The notes under the pieces are model-generated. The model did no database searches, was not told where the DNA came from, and was given only the letters and a program-made list of their open reading frames with translations. From Carya illinoinensis (lineage: Eukaryota > Streptophyta > Magnoliopsida > Fagales > Juglandaceae), in assembly GCF_018687715.1 (NCBI RefSeq), contig NC_056766.1, positions 18,831,001 to 18,895,000 on the forward strand: a stretch of 64,000 nt of DNA, read 5' to 3'. Position 1 is the first letter of the stretch. Each line of letters starts with the position of its first letter. Shown here piece after piece: positions 10,391 through 22,548 of this stretch. Both the position numbers and the translations under genes were made by a program.

Positions 10391-12614
10391 TTACATATGC
10401 GAGTCTTTTGAGGGCATAATCTATTATATTAATGATTTTATAGTATTTTATAACTCCTATATCTCTCAATATAATAAAATAAATAGAATTAAATAGATGT
10501 TAAAAGAGATGCCTATGTTGAAGTCAAGAACCTAAAAGTAAAAAAGGTGCCCTTAAATATGTAGAACTCTCATCATTTTATAGCCATTTCCCTTCTTCTC
10601 GTGGAAAGTAATCAATTTTATTTTATGCATTAACTCACCTTCTTCGCTGCATGCCTTCTATTTATTTTATGTTACTTTCAACTTTTTTACATGTAAGCCA
10701 ATTACTTTATTTCTTCTCTCTTTGCAAGTAGTTTCATCTCTTGGCAACTGTCATCTGCTACTTTCCTGTGATAGATGTATCATATCTTATATAATGAAAT
10801 AAAAGTAAAATATGACTGTGGTGTATAGAATATTTCTATTTCGATTATCACTTCATTTCCATTTAATCAATTTCTTCGTATTAACTATAAAATACAACAA
10901 TGAAATATCACCATAGATGCTAATATTCTTAATGATATTTGATTTTTATGTGATAATCAAAATGAAATAGGATGTCGTTGCCACTCCTAAATCACTTCAA
11001 TTACCATCACCTTAATGTCACCTAAAAAACTTAATCCTTAAGTTGACCCACCAAAAACAAAATGTCATTTCTTATAAAGTTTAATCTTTATATAATTATC
11101 ATCATGGATTAGGATGTTGTGGCTTTTCCTAAAACATTTTGATAAGCACAATTTTAATGACATAATATTAAAGGAAGTGTTAAGTATACAAAAATATCTT
11201 ACATAAAAAAATTTAGAAATTAACGTGACTTAATATAATACGTTAAATTTATTTTATAATAAAAAGTTTTTACGATGTGTCGGAATTCAGATCACTTCAA
11301 ACTACGCTAGTTGTAAATTTTCTTTTGTGGGATTTTTAAAAAATATTTTTCATATTAATATTTATTCTGATCAACAAACATCCTAGTAAATTCTACTATA
11401 CTTTTATTATCAATTATTAAAATAATTACTTCAAAATGGGTGCCCAAACCGAACGGGTCCAGGCAGATCAATCCACAAACCGAAAAGTTTTGGTCCTAAT
11501 GGGCCAGGTTCAACCATTCCATAAAACGGATTGGTCCAATAATCCCATTAGAGAAACTGTCAAAATGGAATGGATATGCATTTTTTAATGGGCTTAAATC
11601 TCCAGCTAGGCTTACTGGATGAAATAGACTGGATCAATGTAACGGGCCCTTTTTGAAATCGCTAGTAATTGGGTCGGGCCTAAGATCTTAAAAAACCTAC
11701 CCAGAGGTTTGAAAAAAACCCCAACATGATTTTACTTAACGGCCTTTTGGGTGACGGGCTTGAAGATGACCCTCGCCACCGAAGAGGGGGACTCTGCCCT
11801 GCAACTTTTGAGGTTTTTTAAAGCCTTATATGTGTCTCGTTGTTCGGTTCATGCGTGCCCACAAAATCTTGCCAAAAACATTCTCCATCCAATTCCCAAT
11901 TAATATGAATTAAACAAATTTACAGTACCAATAGTATTATGTCAAAAACTAGTAGGAGTGTACAATAAAACCACAAGCCTTATGCATCCGAAACTCCGAC
12001 TCGACAAGTAACGGGTAAAACATTGGAAAATTTTCGATTATATTTTGAAAGTTATTGAGCCGACTTGACCCGCTATCCGATTATGTACTCAAATTATTTA
12101 GATTACACTAAATGTGTTAAAGGGCGTTTTTAAACTTTGATTAAAATAAAAATAAATGCAAAAATAAAATTGGAAGTGGGTTAGGTCAGAAATGTCGATT
12201 TTTCTCTAAGCTTCATTCCTTGAAACAATATTCGGTTTGAAGATTCGGCCGGATCTTTTCGACTCAGAAATATTTCTTCCAACAGGTCGGAAGTAAATTT
12301 CCCAGCTCGTATGGATTGGATGAATAGTTCTATCAAAAACTATGATTTCCTTTGTCACCATTTTAATATGAGAAATGATAGTTGCAGTCGTGAGTGTGCA
12401 AATGTTATATAATTATTTTGAGAAAAATGATTAAATACGGGACCAATTAAAAAAAATTAAATTTTTAATAATGAACCCCAATTTTTTTCAAAATTTAATT
12501 TTTTTTCAAAACAACTACATGACGCTTATGCACTCTATAACTGCATGTATCATTACTTATCATAATTTGACATGAAAAATAAAGTTTTTCAATCTCAACA
12601 CTTTTTGATCAAGA
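10391..12614. other. AT-rich intergenic DNA, nothing recognised
   Basis: No ORF of note and no element with paired ends found. A more GC-balanced part at about 11440-11900 and a 'ggagtgtaca' start at about 11955 could be decayed hAT-type sequence, but no partner end is visible. Confidence 0.4.
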
Positions 12615-14264
12615 AAAAAAAAAAACTTTATCTGCCTTGCCAGCCCTCCCATATGGCCTGCACCAATAACTCCCTCTAGATGGTTTGCCCAACTAGGAAC
12701 TTCTACCCCTTGCTAGACACGAAAAAGAACCACCACTTTTAGTCTATGACCCAATTGTACTGAGGCTCTAAACAGGCGCCACTTGCCTTGGGTGTGAACA
12801 GAAGGTGCAGATGTTCCCTTTGTGTTTCATGATATTATGGGCTAAGAGGAACTCCCGGGTAGTGAGGTCTGGATGTTCAAGGTCGACCTCTTCCAACGCC
12901 CTACACTATATGATGTAGCAGTATACCAAGATCTTCCACGTGTTAGGGTGAACCTACGCAGGAGCTAGACAAAGAAAGTTAAGAACCTCGCGAACCTACC
13001 TACAAAAAAGTAGTCGTAGCCCACTGGTAAACATACTAGGGTACAACGCCACCTTCGAAGAGAAACCCTAGGAGTCCACAACCCCTTTATGGGCCTCGGG
13101 AACCTCCAAGACAATGAAGTCCAACAACCCATAAGAGGCCTCCCTCTGAAACCCTCAAAAAACTGAGATGCCTCACAAGCCAGAGATGGGTTGTTGTCAC
13201 AAGAGTGACTGACCATATGGAGAGAAGTATTCATAGTAGCCATAGGGGCAAAGAAGCGGGACTGGTTAGGGGCATGAGAGAAGGAAGTGGATAAGAAAGG
13301 AAGCAAGAGAATGAGTTCAAAAGCGCTGAAAGGGAGTGAACGCAAGAAGATCAAAAATGGGAAGGGGAGAGGCTTTAAACAAGCTAGTTGCGTCGGTTGA
13401 GCTAACCTAGGTAATGAGTGAAATACATGCTGCATGAAGTGGTGTGGGAGAGGAACTGTTAGTCGTTTAGCCCACGCAAAGGAATCTAGATAGACGCACT
13501 CAAGAGCAAGTCAGTTTGTTCGAAGTTTGTTGCCCAAGCAACTTGAAAAAGTACGAAATTCCCACCGAACTTGTTCAGTGAGAATTGGCGGGATAATTGT
13601 GAGGGTCGATTCCTACATAGCCCATGTTAGACAGGCTTTGGGCTGGATAGTGAGGCCCATCTTGACCCAAGCCTTCCCCCTCTAACAACCTTGGAGTTGC
13701 TCGAAGGGTCCAACCCCTTGGGTTGTATTGGATCATGAAAGTGCTCATTATAGGAAACCGATCTAAGGGGGACATATGGGACGTGCCGGCTCTGACATCG
13801 CTTATTACATCTAGTGTTGAAGGACTTATGCCAGTAGACAAACGAAGGATGTGTGTGACCCTCCATTCTTGATGGAGGGAATTAGAAGTGATCATGTCGT
13901 TTACCTACCGCCAGGACACGTCCTGGAAGCCACACCATATTAAATGTGTTGCCTCAGAAGTTGCACCGCATTAAAAGCTTTGCCTCAGAACACCACGTCA
14001 GATGGAATGCCCTAATTAAAATAGATGCGGGCAGGACGGCCTAACCCTGACACGAAAGAAAAAATGTTCCCTCAGAGTTTCGCGTAAAAGCTACATCCCA
14101 GGTACAAAAAACTCTCTCTGGACTCTACGATGAAAAAAGACAAGGCTAGGGATCAGAGGTTCCCTGGACCACCCCAAGCCCACCTTCTCTCTTGTGTTTG
14201 CAGGTGAGGACTCCAACTTGAGTTGTTAAGACTTTGTCCAGGTGTACAAAACTCGACGTTAACA
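12615..14264 (+). mobile_element. 3' end of a Tat-type gypsy element (truncated)
   Basis: Two parts are readable. The stretch 13598-14264 looks like a plus-oriented LTR, starting TGTGAGGGTC and ending GACGTTAACA. Immediately left of it is a motif (revcomp TTCGGTGGGAATTTC) that is also found just inside the 3' LTR of the larger Tat element (37077-37098). Further left, on the minus strand, is a coding region related to the antisense ORF of that larger element. By this alignment the LTR is the 3' LTR, and everything upstream of about 12615 (gag, pol, 5' LTR) is missing. No TSD can be tested because one end is gone. Confidence 0.6.
12640..13435 (-). pseudogene. Degenerate antisense ORF of a Tat element (Transposase_28-like)
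   Basis: The minus strand reads MATMNTSLHM from about 13241. After a frame change come segments such as SSKVALYPSMFTSGLRLLF, REVLNFL and VHPNTWKILV, with several stops. The blocks VALYP-MF-(S/T)(A/S)GL and HPN(S/T)W(R/K)ILV also occur in the plus-strand antisense ORF at 37.5-38.0 kb, so the two are homologous. The pattern resembles the plant 'putative gypsy type transposon' family (Pfam Transposase_28), named from memory. It reads away from the adjacent LTR, as in the larger element. Non-functional. Confidence 0.6.
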
Positions 14265-15899
14265 CGAAATACATTTTTTCACTCTCTCATTGTACAAAAT
14301 TATGTCCTTCAAGCTTTCCCGATGCTCTTTCTTAATTCTTTTTCTTCCTTCTTTTACTTGAGTATTAGAGGCTAGCTTCCCTTTCAAAACAATTAACAAA
14401 AAACCCTCCTTTTTATTCACCTTAAAGTATTATGTTCTTCAAGTGGTTGAATATATACTAGGTCTTGGGTTCAAATTTGAATATGGACTCACTTTAAAAT
14501 ATTATTAGTATTAGCTGCTAAATGATTTACTAAATCCCTTAATGGAACTAAAGTCTAAGCTATGACTCATTCAATTTGAAAGAGCACTTGTTGCTTTTTG
14601 CAATCTAAGGTTCTGTTTGGTGTTGCATTAAGAGTATTAAAAAGTGTTTAAATAGTCTTAAAAGTTTTTTAATAGAAAAATTAGGTTGTTTGAATGTTAA
14701 ATATTAAAGTATTTTTTAATTTCAAATAAGTTAAAAAGTACATTTTGATGCTTTTTCTCAAATGCATTTTTTTGAATACTGCGAAACGTATTTCAAATTA
14801 TAAAAATATTATCAATGGGTGAAAATACTTAGACAACTTTTAAATAATTACAATTTTTAAACTTTAAATGATATAATCATAATCTTTGAAAAAAATCAAA
14901 TAATTATCATTTATACTTAAGAAAGCACTTTTTAAATTTGTTTTCAAATAAATATAATATATTTGAAAGTGTTTTAAATATATAATTACTAAATTATAAA
15001 TAACTTTTTAATAGTATAACTTATTATTCAAACTATAAGTTACAAGTTCTAAAATTATAAGTTATATTTTCTACTGTAATATCAAACATGCACTTATAGT
15101 TATATCTCTCTTGTCTAGTTCTTAACAGGTAAGATCATACCATGTTCGCAATTAGATAGAAAATATCACTTGCAATCAGTCTTTCCAACCCTTACTTAAA
15201 AAATAAAAAATTTCAAAATTGTCTTTTGTTTTTTTAAAGTAAAACCATCTCCCTCAATTTACAAATTAAAAAGGAAAAATCTAGTTAGATGCATAACTAT
15301 ATACTAATATGTATATCAATATAATGTGATTAGTTAAAAAGTAGATTTTATTAAAAACAGTGTTAATTTTAATTTTAAATATAAAGATATCAGTATTGAT
15401 ACATAAATTAATACATGACTTTGTTTGTACATAATAAAACTCAATTAAAAAAATAATTTTGCTAGATATAAACATATTTTGTGCACTAATTCGCGTATTG
15501 ATAACCTTTTTTATTTAAAAAAAATATAAAAATAATTTTTGAAAGATGAAGAAAATATTTTATCTCATAAAAATTATTTTTATTTTTAATTTATATCATT
15601 TTGTTAAATATATATTTTGCATATCATTATTGGAGTATAAATTAGTATATAAAATATACTTACAAGAAGATTTTTCTTTTAAAAAAACAAGAGAAATACT
15701 TTTTACGGTCGGGAAATGCAGTCGGCGTGCAGTCGTGGAAAAAAAAGTAAATTAATACGAGACTTACATGAAAAAAAATTTTTTTTTATTTATATAAGTC
15801 CTCCTAAATATAAAATAATTTTTTTATAATTTTTTTTTATTTGTTCCGTACAACTGACTGTAAATCGATTGCATTTACCTCCTCTATCTAATAAATTCC
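14265..15899. other. AT-rich region upstream of LTA2
   Basis: No gene. A probable MITE occupies 14609-15096 (listed separately). The stretch 15180-15860 is extremely AT-rich with homopolymer runs and includes spurious ORFs. The LTA2 promoter must lie in the right part; a possible TATA-like ctttataacg is at about 15903. Confidence 0.45.
14609..15096. mobile_element. Probable MITE with TGTTTGRTRTTRC-type ends
   Basis: The left end aaggttctgtttggtgttgc and the complement of the right end aagtgcatgtttgatattac match at about 13 of 20 positions and enclose a 490-bp AT-rich core. No clear TSD, so the assignment is tentative. Confidence 0.45.
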
Positions 15900-16093
15900 A
15901 TTCTTTATAACGAACTTTGAAAACGTCGGGCGATGTTACCAGGGTGGAAAGGACAGGTTAGCTCCGACGCTCCCAACCAACTCCTCACCTCGTCTTCTCC
16001 GTCCTCCCACTACTCTTATTTCCTGTCTCTCTCCCCCTCAGTACTCGCCACTCCAAAGCACACGCATTTTCTGATTCTCTTTCTTTTCCGGCA

Positions 16094-19000
16094 ATGGCCT
16101 CCTCCTTCTCCTTCCTCTCTCGTCCTCCTTTCTCCAACGCCTCCATTTCCTTCTCCTCCTCTCTCTCCTCTGGCTCCCTCCAGCAGCTGTTTCTACCCTC
16201 CTCCTCCTACTCGCCCTTTCCCTCCAATAATTCTGCGCGGAGGATTCTCACTGTCCGTTCCAAGATCAGGGAGATCTTCATGCCAGCCCTCAGCTCTACC
16301 ATGACCGAGGGCAAGATCGTCTCCTGGGTCAAGTCCGAGGGCGACCGGCTCTCCAAGGGCGAGAGCGTCGTCGTCGTCGAGTCCGACAAGGCTGACATGG
16401 ACGTCGAGACCTTCTATGACGGCATCCTCGCCGCCATCGTCGTCCCTGAGGGTGAGTCCGCCCCCGTCGGTTCCCCCATCGGCCTGTTGGCAGAAACCGA
16501 GGAGGAAATTGCTGAAGCAAGAGCCAAAGCCGCCTCCAAGTCCCCTCCTTCCACTCCCAAAGCCGTTACTCCCAGCCCTCCGCCTCCCATTTCCAGTCCA
16601 GCTCCTGCAATTGCTCAGCCTCCGCCTTCGCCAGCTAAGCCAGTCTCGGACGGCCCGATGAAGATCGTAGCAACGCCGTTTGCGAAGAAGCTGGCTAAGC
16701 AGCACAAGGTCGACATCGACTCGGTGGTGGGGACTGGGCCGTTCGGCCGAATCACACCAGCTGATGTGGAGGCCGCTGCGGGAATTACGCCTTCGAAGAG
16801 TATGGGAACCAATGCCGGTTCGAAAATCGCCGAGACCGTTCCATTGAAACCCGCCTCTCCTGTGACTGCTCCGCCTCCGATTCCCGGCTCTACGGTCGTG
16901 CCCTTCACGACGATGCAAGCGGCAGTGTCGAAGAACATGGTGGACAGCCTATCCGTACCAACTTTCCGCGTCGGTTATCCAGTGACGACCGATGCTCTCG
17001 ATGCTCTATATGAGAAGGTACTTTGGGTCCCAAACATTATTTGATTCAATTGCGTGATCGGTGTCGGAAATTAATTTTGAATTGAGGACATCAATTTTCA
17101 GGTGAAGCCAAAAGGTGTGACCATGACTGCGCTGTTGGCCAAGGCTGCAGCAATGGCACTGGTTCAACACCCAGTTGCCAATGCGACCTGTAAAGAAGGA
17201 AAGAGTTTTACATACAATAGCAGCATAAACATTGCGGTTGCTGTGGCTATCGATGGTGGGTTGATAACCCCTGTTCTTCAGGACGCAGATAAGGTAGGTG
17301 ATGGGCGTCCCCGGTGTTTAATAAATTTGATTAGCTTAATTGGTATTAGCTTTCAGGCTTTTCTAAGTTTGGGTTAGCATGTTTGTTGATTTCATTTGTT
17401 TGATTTGGCAGTTGGATTTGTATCTGTTATCTGAAAAATGGAAAGAGCTGCTGAAGAAGGCCAGAGCGAAGCAACTTCAGCCTAATGAGTATAATTCAGG
17501 TACTTGTCATTTTTTTCATAGAATCTTGACTTTAGGTTGTTCTTAATAATTTTAAGAAGCAAATACCACAAATTTATACTCGAATGCCATGCAGGGACTT
17601 TCACTTTATCCAATTTGGGCATGTTTGGAGTGGACAGGTTTGATGCTATTCTTCCTCCAGGCCAGGTTGGTGATGACCAATCACAGCTACACTATTTTGG
17701 CCTCCATGAAATGATGAGAACTTTCTACCTATTATAATTATGTTCTTTTACTCAATATTTGGAATGATGTTCAGGGGGCTATCATGGCTGTTGGAGCATC
17801 GAAGCCAACTGTTGTGGCCGATGCAGATGGATTTTTCAGTGTAAAAAGTAAAATGCTGGTGAGTTTACTCCTCATCTATTTCTAAGTTACAGAATAATTT
17901 GTTTCATACTCAGAAGCTTATCATTTGGAAGGCTATATGAGGATTGAAGTCAGATGTCTGTCACTTAACCCTCTGCAATGGAAGTTTTAATATAGGCAAA
18001 AATACACATTCTACCCTCCAACTGCCAGACATTTTACACTTTATATATCCCAAACTACAAAAACTTACACATTTCACCTTCTAGAGAAAGTCGCAATATT
18101 CACCCTATGTTAACATTCAGCAGTCAAGATTGTAGCAAATCATCATTTTTTCATCCACCTCAATTGCTAGAATTGGTAGTTAGTTGTGACGTATTAGTTT
18201 TGATAGTTTGGTGTGCACAAAGGTTAAAATGCACAAAATAATATATAGGATGTCACGATCTTAATGGTCGGATCTTAACCGACGGAGTAAAGTGTAACTT
18301 TTGTTTCAACTATGTGACAACTCTAGTTTAGAGGTTATGTTGCCATAGTAGCCATAGTTTGGGGCTTATAGTATGTTCATTCTCCTTTCCCTGTCTTGAA
18401 CCCTGAGTCATAGCTTTACATTGATGGGGCCCAGTTAATTTTGGAGCTTTTTCAAGCTAAAAACCACTTGAAAACTGACCATCCATATTAGGCTAAAATG
18501 CCTCTTAAAGCAAGAATGCTGACAGTACTGGCACCCATTCTTTGTGAGGTCCAGTTTAAGAAGTAGCTGTTGGGCCTAGGCTCAAGTGGTAATGGGTGAG
18601 CAAGCTGACTTTTGGGTAAAACCATACCAACGCTGAAAATTGTCCAATGTAAAGAAGAAATACTGAAACGTGGCAAAAACCAGTTTGTGAGCATAGTTCC
18701 AATAATTTATACCATGATAAGAACATGTACTTGTTTGAAATCTTTGTAGTGGTAAGTTGTACGATGATTCATGTTGCGGAAACAGTATCCAGTTCTGGAC
18801 TACAGGAGCGATTGGTGTAATATAGATACATCTTTGGCAGTTTACTATTTTTTTCTTAATTTGGTCTAATCCGTCTTGAGAAATTTCAAAAATATGTTTT
18901 ATAAGTAATGAAAATTTTATTGAAGAACACAAGAGGCACAGCCAAAGTACACTAGACATATACTAGAGAAACACGTAATTGGAAATAGTTGAAAAAAAAA

Positions 19001-22000
19001 AGAAAATCTACCAGATGCATTGCCTATCCTGTTTTGCTTGTGAGACTGAAATAATGGAAGAGAGCGTGTTCTTGAAGATATGCCATTTTCATCTTCCTGC
19101 ATTTCAGAGAAAGGTGATTTTTTCAAAACCCCTATCTTTTATAAGAGAACAGCAGACAGACAAGTGATAACCATATCATATTGGAACCTTGCTCAGCATA
19201 TTGGGAGAAGTAGCTTCACCTTTTTCTGTCTGGAGCATGTCACTAGCATGCTGATCAAAATTAGGTGTTGAACAAAATAGATCTTTCACTTTCACTACAG
19301 AAATATTACATGAATTTCTTGTATCACTAGATTATCAAGCATAGGTGATGCTCTTGTATATGTCCTGTGTACTTGGGCTATTGCCTATCCCTATAATCAA
19401 TAAAAATTTGTTTTCTGATAAAAAAAAAAAAAGATCTTCACAAATTTTTTCTTAAATAGAATAAACCCATTGCATCAAGAGTCTGTCATCGTCCATTGGG
19501 ACTTGAAGGGAAAGTAAACAACTCAGAGGATTTAGGGGATGCAGATTTTGGGAATATCTTTCTCATTTGTGTTATGTTAGGACTACATTCACTTTAGTCT
19601 ATGGTTTTTTTTTTTTTTATTATTAATTTAGAAAGAAAACAGAGGAACTAATGAAGAGCTTGCCGCGGGAGTTGAAGGCAAAACAATATTGTAAATTGTT
19701 TGATAAACAAGGAAAACCATTTTTGCTATTTTTTTGAGAGTAAAATAAGTTTGATTAGTGATTAATAAAAGATTAAATATATAATAAGTATACAGGGGAG
19801 GGGGTATAAAACAGATACACTAGTGGAAAAAAGAGGAGATCAAGAAAACTCTGGAAAGTAAAACTAAAGGCGGCAATTTTGCTGCCATTCATTCGTAAAG
19901 TACCTTGAAGAAGAAAGTCTTGATGTCTTTGGTGATTCTAGAAATGTTTTAGAAGCTTTGGATGTTTCTTTCCCTTTACATACAGCACATCGAGCAACTG
20001 GAATAATTTTCCACAAGGTCTTCCTATGATGGCTGTCAAACTTCCCCGTCCAACACACTAACAGGTCTACCACTTGCCTAGACATCACCAAACTCAACAC
20101 AGAGACTAAAAACAGCATGCCACAATGTGGTTGTTACAACTTACCTCACAATGGAGTAGGAGAGAATTCACGGATTCTTCATCCTGCACATACAACAACA
20201 CCGTTCTATCATTGTCAAGTGTCTTTTTCTTAGATTGTCAAGAATGCAGATCTTCTTGAGTGCTGCTGTCCAAACAAAGAATTCTCACTCTCAAGGGAGA
20301 TTTCCTCCTCCAAATAGTCTTTCACAAAAAAGTAAGTCTGTCGTGTGGGACTAGTTCATTATAAAATGACTTGAGCTCAAACTCCCCCTCTTTGTTATGA
20401 TCTAACACATCTTGTCTTCTTTACCCTGAAATACTCTGAGAGAGTATAGCCAAGCATAGAAGGAAATAAAGTAATCCATCTCCCAATCTTGTACTGCTCT
20501 GTCAAACGCCACTTCCCATTGAGGAGATCCAGTGAAGAGTTGTCAGTTATCAGCCAATGATGCATCCTTCTCACTACGAATGTTGAAATTGAAAAGGATC
20601 GGGAAGGCCAAATCCTTCTCCCTATTAAGAGGTTGATTGCACACCATACTTCATTATATTACTGTATTTTTTTTAGTCACCCAAATCATATTTGAGGTCC
20701 TGGAAAAGTGCCCCACAGTTTCTTCAGATGTTCTTCCAAAGCCCAAACCCATAACAACCATTCACATCATTTGAGCTCCTACAGCCCCAATTGTTGTTGC
20801 ACCTTTATTTTTATCGCCATCCTCCCATGTCATTTGAGCTCCGACCACCCCAATTGCTGTCATACTTTATCTTTATTACTGCTGTCCATGAGCTACCTCT
20901 TTTATTAGCATAGCGCTAGAGCCACTTCACTGAAAGGGCTTTACTGAATGTTATCAGTCTCCTGATACCCAATATGCTTCAGACTGGGTAGCACATCTTG
21001 GATAAAATCACTAGTTGAAATTTCACCTCCTCCCCCTTACTGTCCCATAATAAATCCCTCTGAAGCTTTTCAATATGGTCTACAACACCTGCCAAGAGGG
21101 GGAAATAGTGACAGAGAAAAGGTGGAAATATTTTGGAGGGTGCTCTCCTATTCAAAGTAACTCCACCTGCCCTAGACAGATACAGCCTCTTACATCCAAC
21201 TTGAAATTCCCTGTTTTCCACTCTTAGATTGACTTAGCCTTAAAGTGAGCTCCCAATGGCCAGCCTGAACATGTCATCGACTTGGAGGACACTTGACATT
21301 CCAAAAATATAGGCCAAGTTGTCAACTTCCACCACCTTGCCAACTGGAAGTAATTCATATTTAGCCAGGTTAGTCTTTAAATCTGAGACTGCTTCAAAGC
21401 ACATGAACAAGCAGCATACAGAACGCAAGTGCTCACGGTTTGCCTCACAAAAAAAATAAAAAATAAAAAAAGAACGTCATTGGCAAATAATAGATATGAG
21501 ATAAGGAGCTCTCTCTCGTTGTGGTTCCCCACTGGAACCTAAATGTAGTCCCCTATTAACTGATGCTGAGATCATTCCACTAACAGCTTCCATAATGCTA
21601 ACAAACGAGAGAAAGAAGGGATGCCCTTGTTGCAACCCATTGACTAGGATCATTCTATTTTTGTTCCAAGTATTTTCATGAGTAAACTTTTTGTTGTGGG
21701 ATGAAGATATGCTTGGGCTTTTAAAATGGGCATGAATTGAATAACACGAGGGGGGTTATTTTTTCTCTATCTATGTAAATGGTGACTATAATTCTCCAGA
21801 ACATTCACTAAGAATTACCGGGATCTGAGAATGGAGTGTGGTTGTAGCAGGGCTGTACCTGATGTGGGGCAGAGAGTAAATTATGAACAGACCCCGATCC
21901 TTCACAGTTGCTGTCATCGCGTTATGTTAGGGGTTGGGTGGGTTACAAAGGCAGCCATAATGTGCAGAGACGTGAACTTTGTCTCTGGCATTTGGTGAAT

Positions 22001-22548
22001 ATATGTTTTTATTAATCTACTTTGTATTACTCAGCAAATTATTACTGAAAGCAGCTAATCTCTGTGAGGGCCAAAATTAATTCTCCAAGTACGTTATTTG
22101 TTTTTTTTTTCCCTGAAGTATCTGAGTTTGTTATTCAATTGTACAGGATTGGACAATTAAAAGAACTATAACTAAACTTTCTATCTGAACCTCATCCCAA
22201 TGCACCCATTTGGAACTGCACTTACTCTGGATTTGTAATACAATGTCTTGGAAGTTGTATTGTCAGCTTAAGTTTGACTTCGGTGTTTGGAGATACTTCT
22301 TTTAATCACAGACTGGATTGTCCCTATGCCTTTCATGACTGTTTTTATATCCTTTCTGCATTTAATTTTGTCAATGAAACTTGAAACAGCTTCTCTGCTG
22401 AAAAGAAAGAGTTAACTGAGTTGGCACGTGAATTTTTTTACAGGTGAATGTAACAGCTGATCACCGGATTGTTTATGGTGCTGATTTGGCTGCCTTTCTT
22501 CAGACATTTGCAAAGACTGTTGAGAACCCAGAAAGCCTGACATTATAG
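16094..22548 (+). CDS. LTA2: Plastid pyruvate dehydrogenase E2 subunit (dihydrolipoyl acetyltransferase)
   Basis: Inferred six exons: 16094-17017, 17102-17293, 17412-17499, 17595-17665, 17775-17858 and 22444-22548. They give 1464 nt and 487 aa with all introns GT-AG. The E2 enzyme transfers an acetyl group from its lipoyl arm to CoA, supplying acetyl-CoA for fatty acid synthesis in the plastid stroma. The first ~55 residues are Ser/Phe-rich with few acidic residues, a typical plastid transit peptide. One lipoyl domain follows at about 57-135 with lipoyl-lysine Lys99 in ESDKADMD. Then come a Pro/Ala-rich linker, the E3/E1-binding domain at about 192-228 (TPFAKKLAKQHKVD to GRITPADVEA), a second linker, and the catalytic domain from about 268 to the end. 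The catalytic motif is ADHRIVYGAD with His460. From memory, the E3-binding region and linker fit Arabidopsis LTA2 (At3g25860, about 480 aa) better than its paralogue EMB3003. The frame is intact. The last intron is enlarged to 4585 bp by LINE fragments. Confidence 0.95.
18893..19000 (-). mobile_element. LINE (L1-type) 3'-end fragment
   Basis: On the minus strand the sequence reads a block like gtgtactttggctgtgcctc, then caataaaattttcattactt, which is the common 3' end of plant L1 elements. Only the tail region is present. Confidence 0.5.
19330..19435 (+). mobile_element. LINE (L1-type) 3'-end fragment with poly(A)
   Basis: Plus strand: cttgtatatgtcctgtgtac, then cttgggc, then aatcaataaaaatttg, ending in an A run at 19423-19434. 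This is the typical plant L1 3' end. The left boundary is uncertain and no TSD was identified. Confidence 0.55.
19735..21760 (-). mobile_element. 5'-truncated L1-type LINE in the LTA2 intron
   Basis: Minus-strand translation gives, in order from about 21700: LVNGLQQGHPFF and GLHLG (reverse transcriptase core remnants), FEAVSDLKTNLAKYELLPVG (21240-21428), KRLYLSRAGGVTLNR and IEKLQRDLLWDSKGEE (20979-21221), then a C-terminal part at 19864-20118 (KTLWKIIPVARCAVCKGKE). This is the usual order of the second half of plant L1 ORF2. The endonuclease and first part of RT are missing, and the frame is broken many times. It lies antisense to LTA2. Confidence 0.75.

Larger units (their letters stand above)
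17859..22443 (+). other. Enlarged last intron of LTA2
   Basis: This 4585-bp intron starts gtgagttt and ends ttttttacag, while the other four introns are about 80-120 bp. It contains at least three LINE-derived pieces (listed separately). The stretch 17990-18420 may be an uncharacterised repeat: it begins ggcaaaaatacacattctac and ends in a loosely complementary ttcattctcctttcc. Splicing presumably removes all of it, because both flanking exons are intact and in phase. Confidence 0.85.

Noticed and set aside
16193..16918. 241-codon minus-strand ORF opposite LTA2 exon 1
   Set aside because: It is a shadow of the strongly GC-biased LTA2 coding frame, with no domain of its own.
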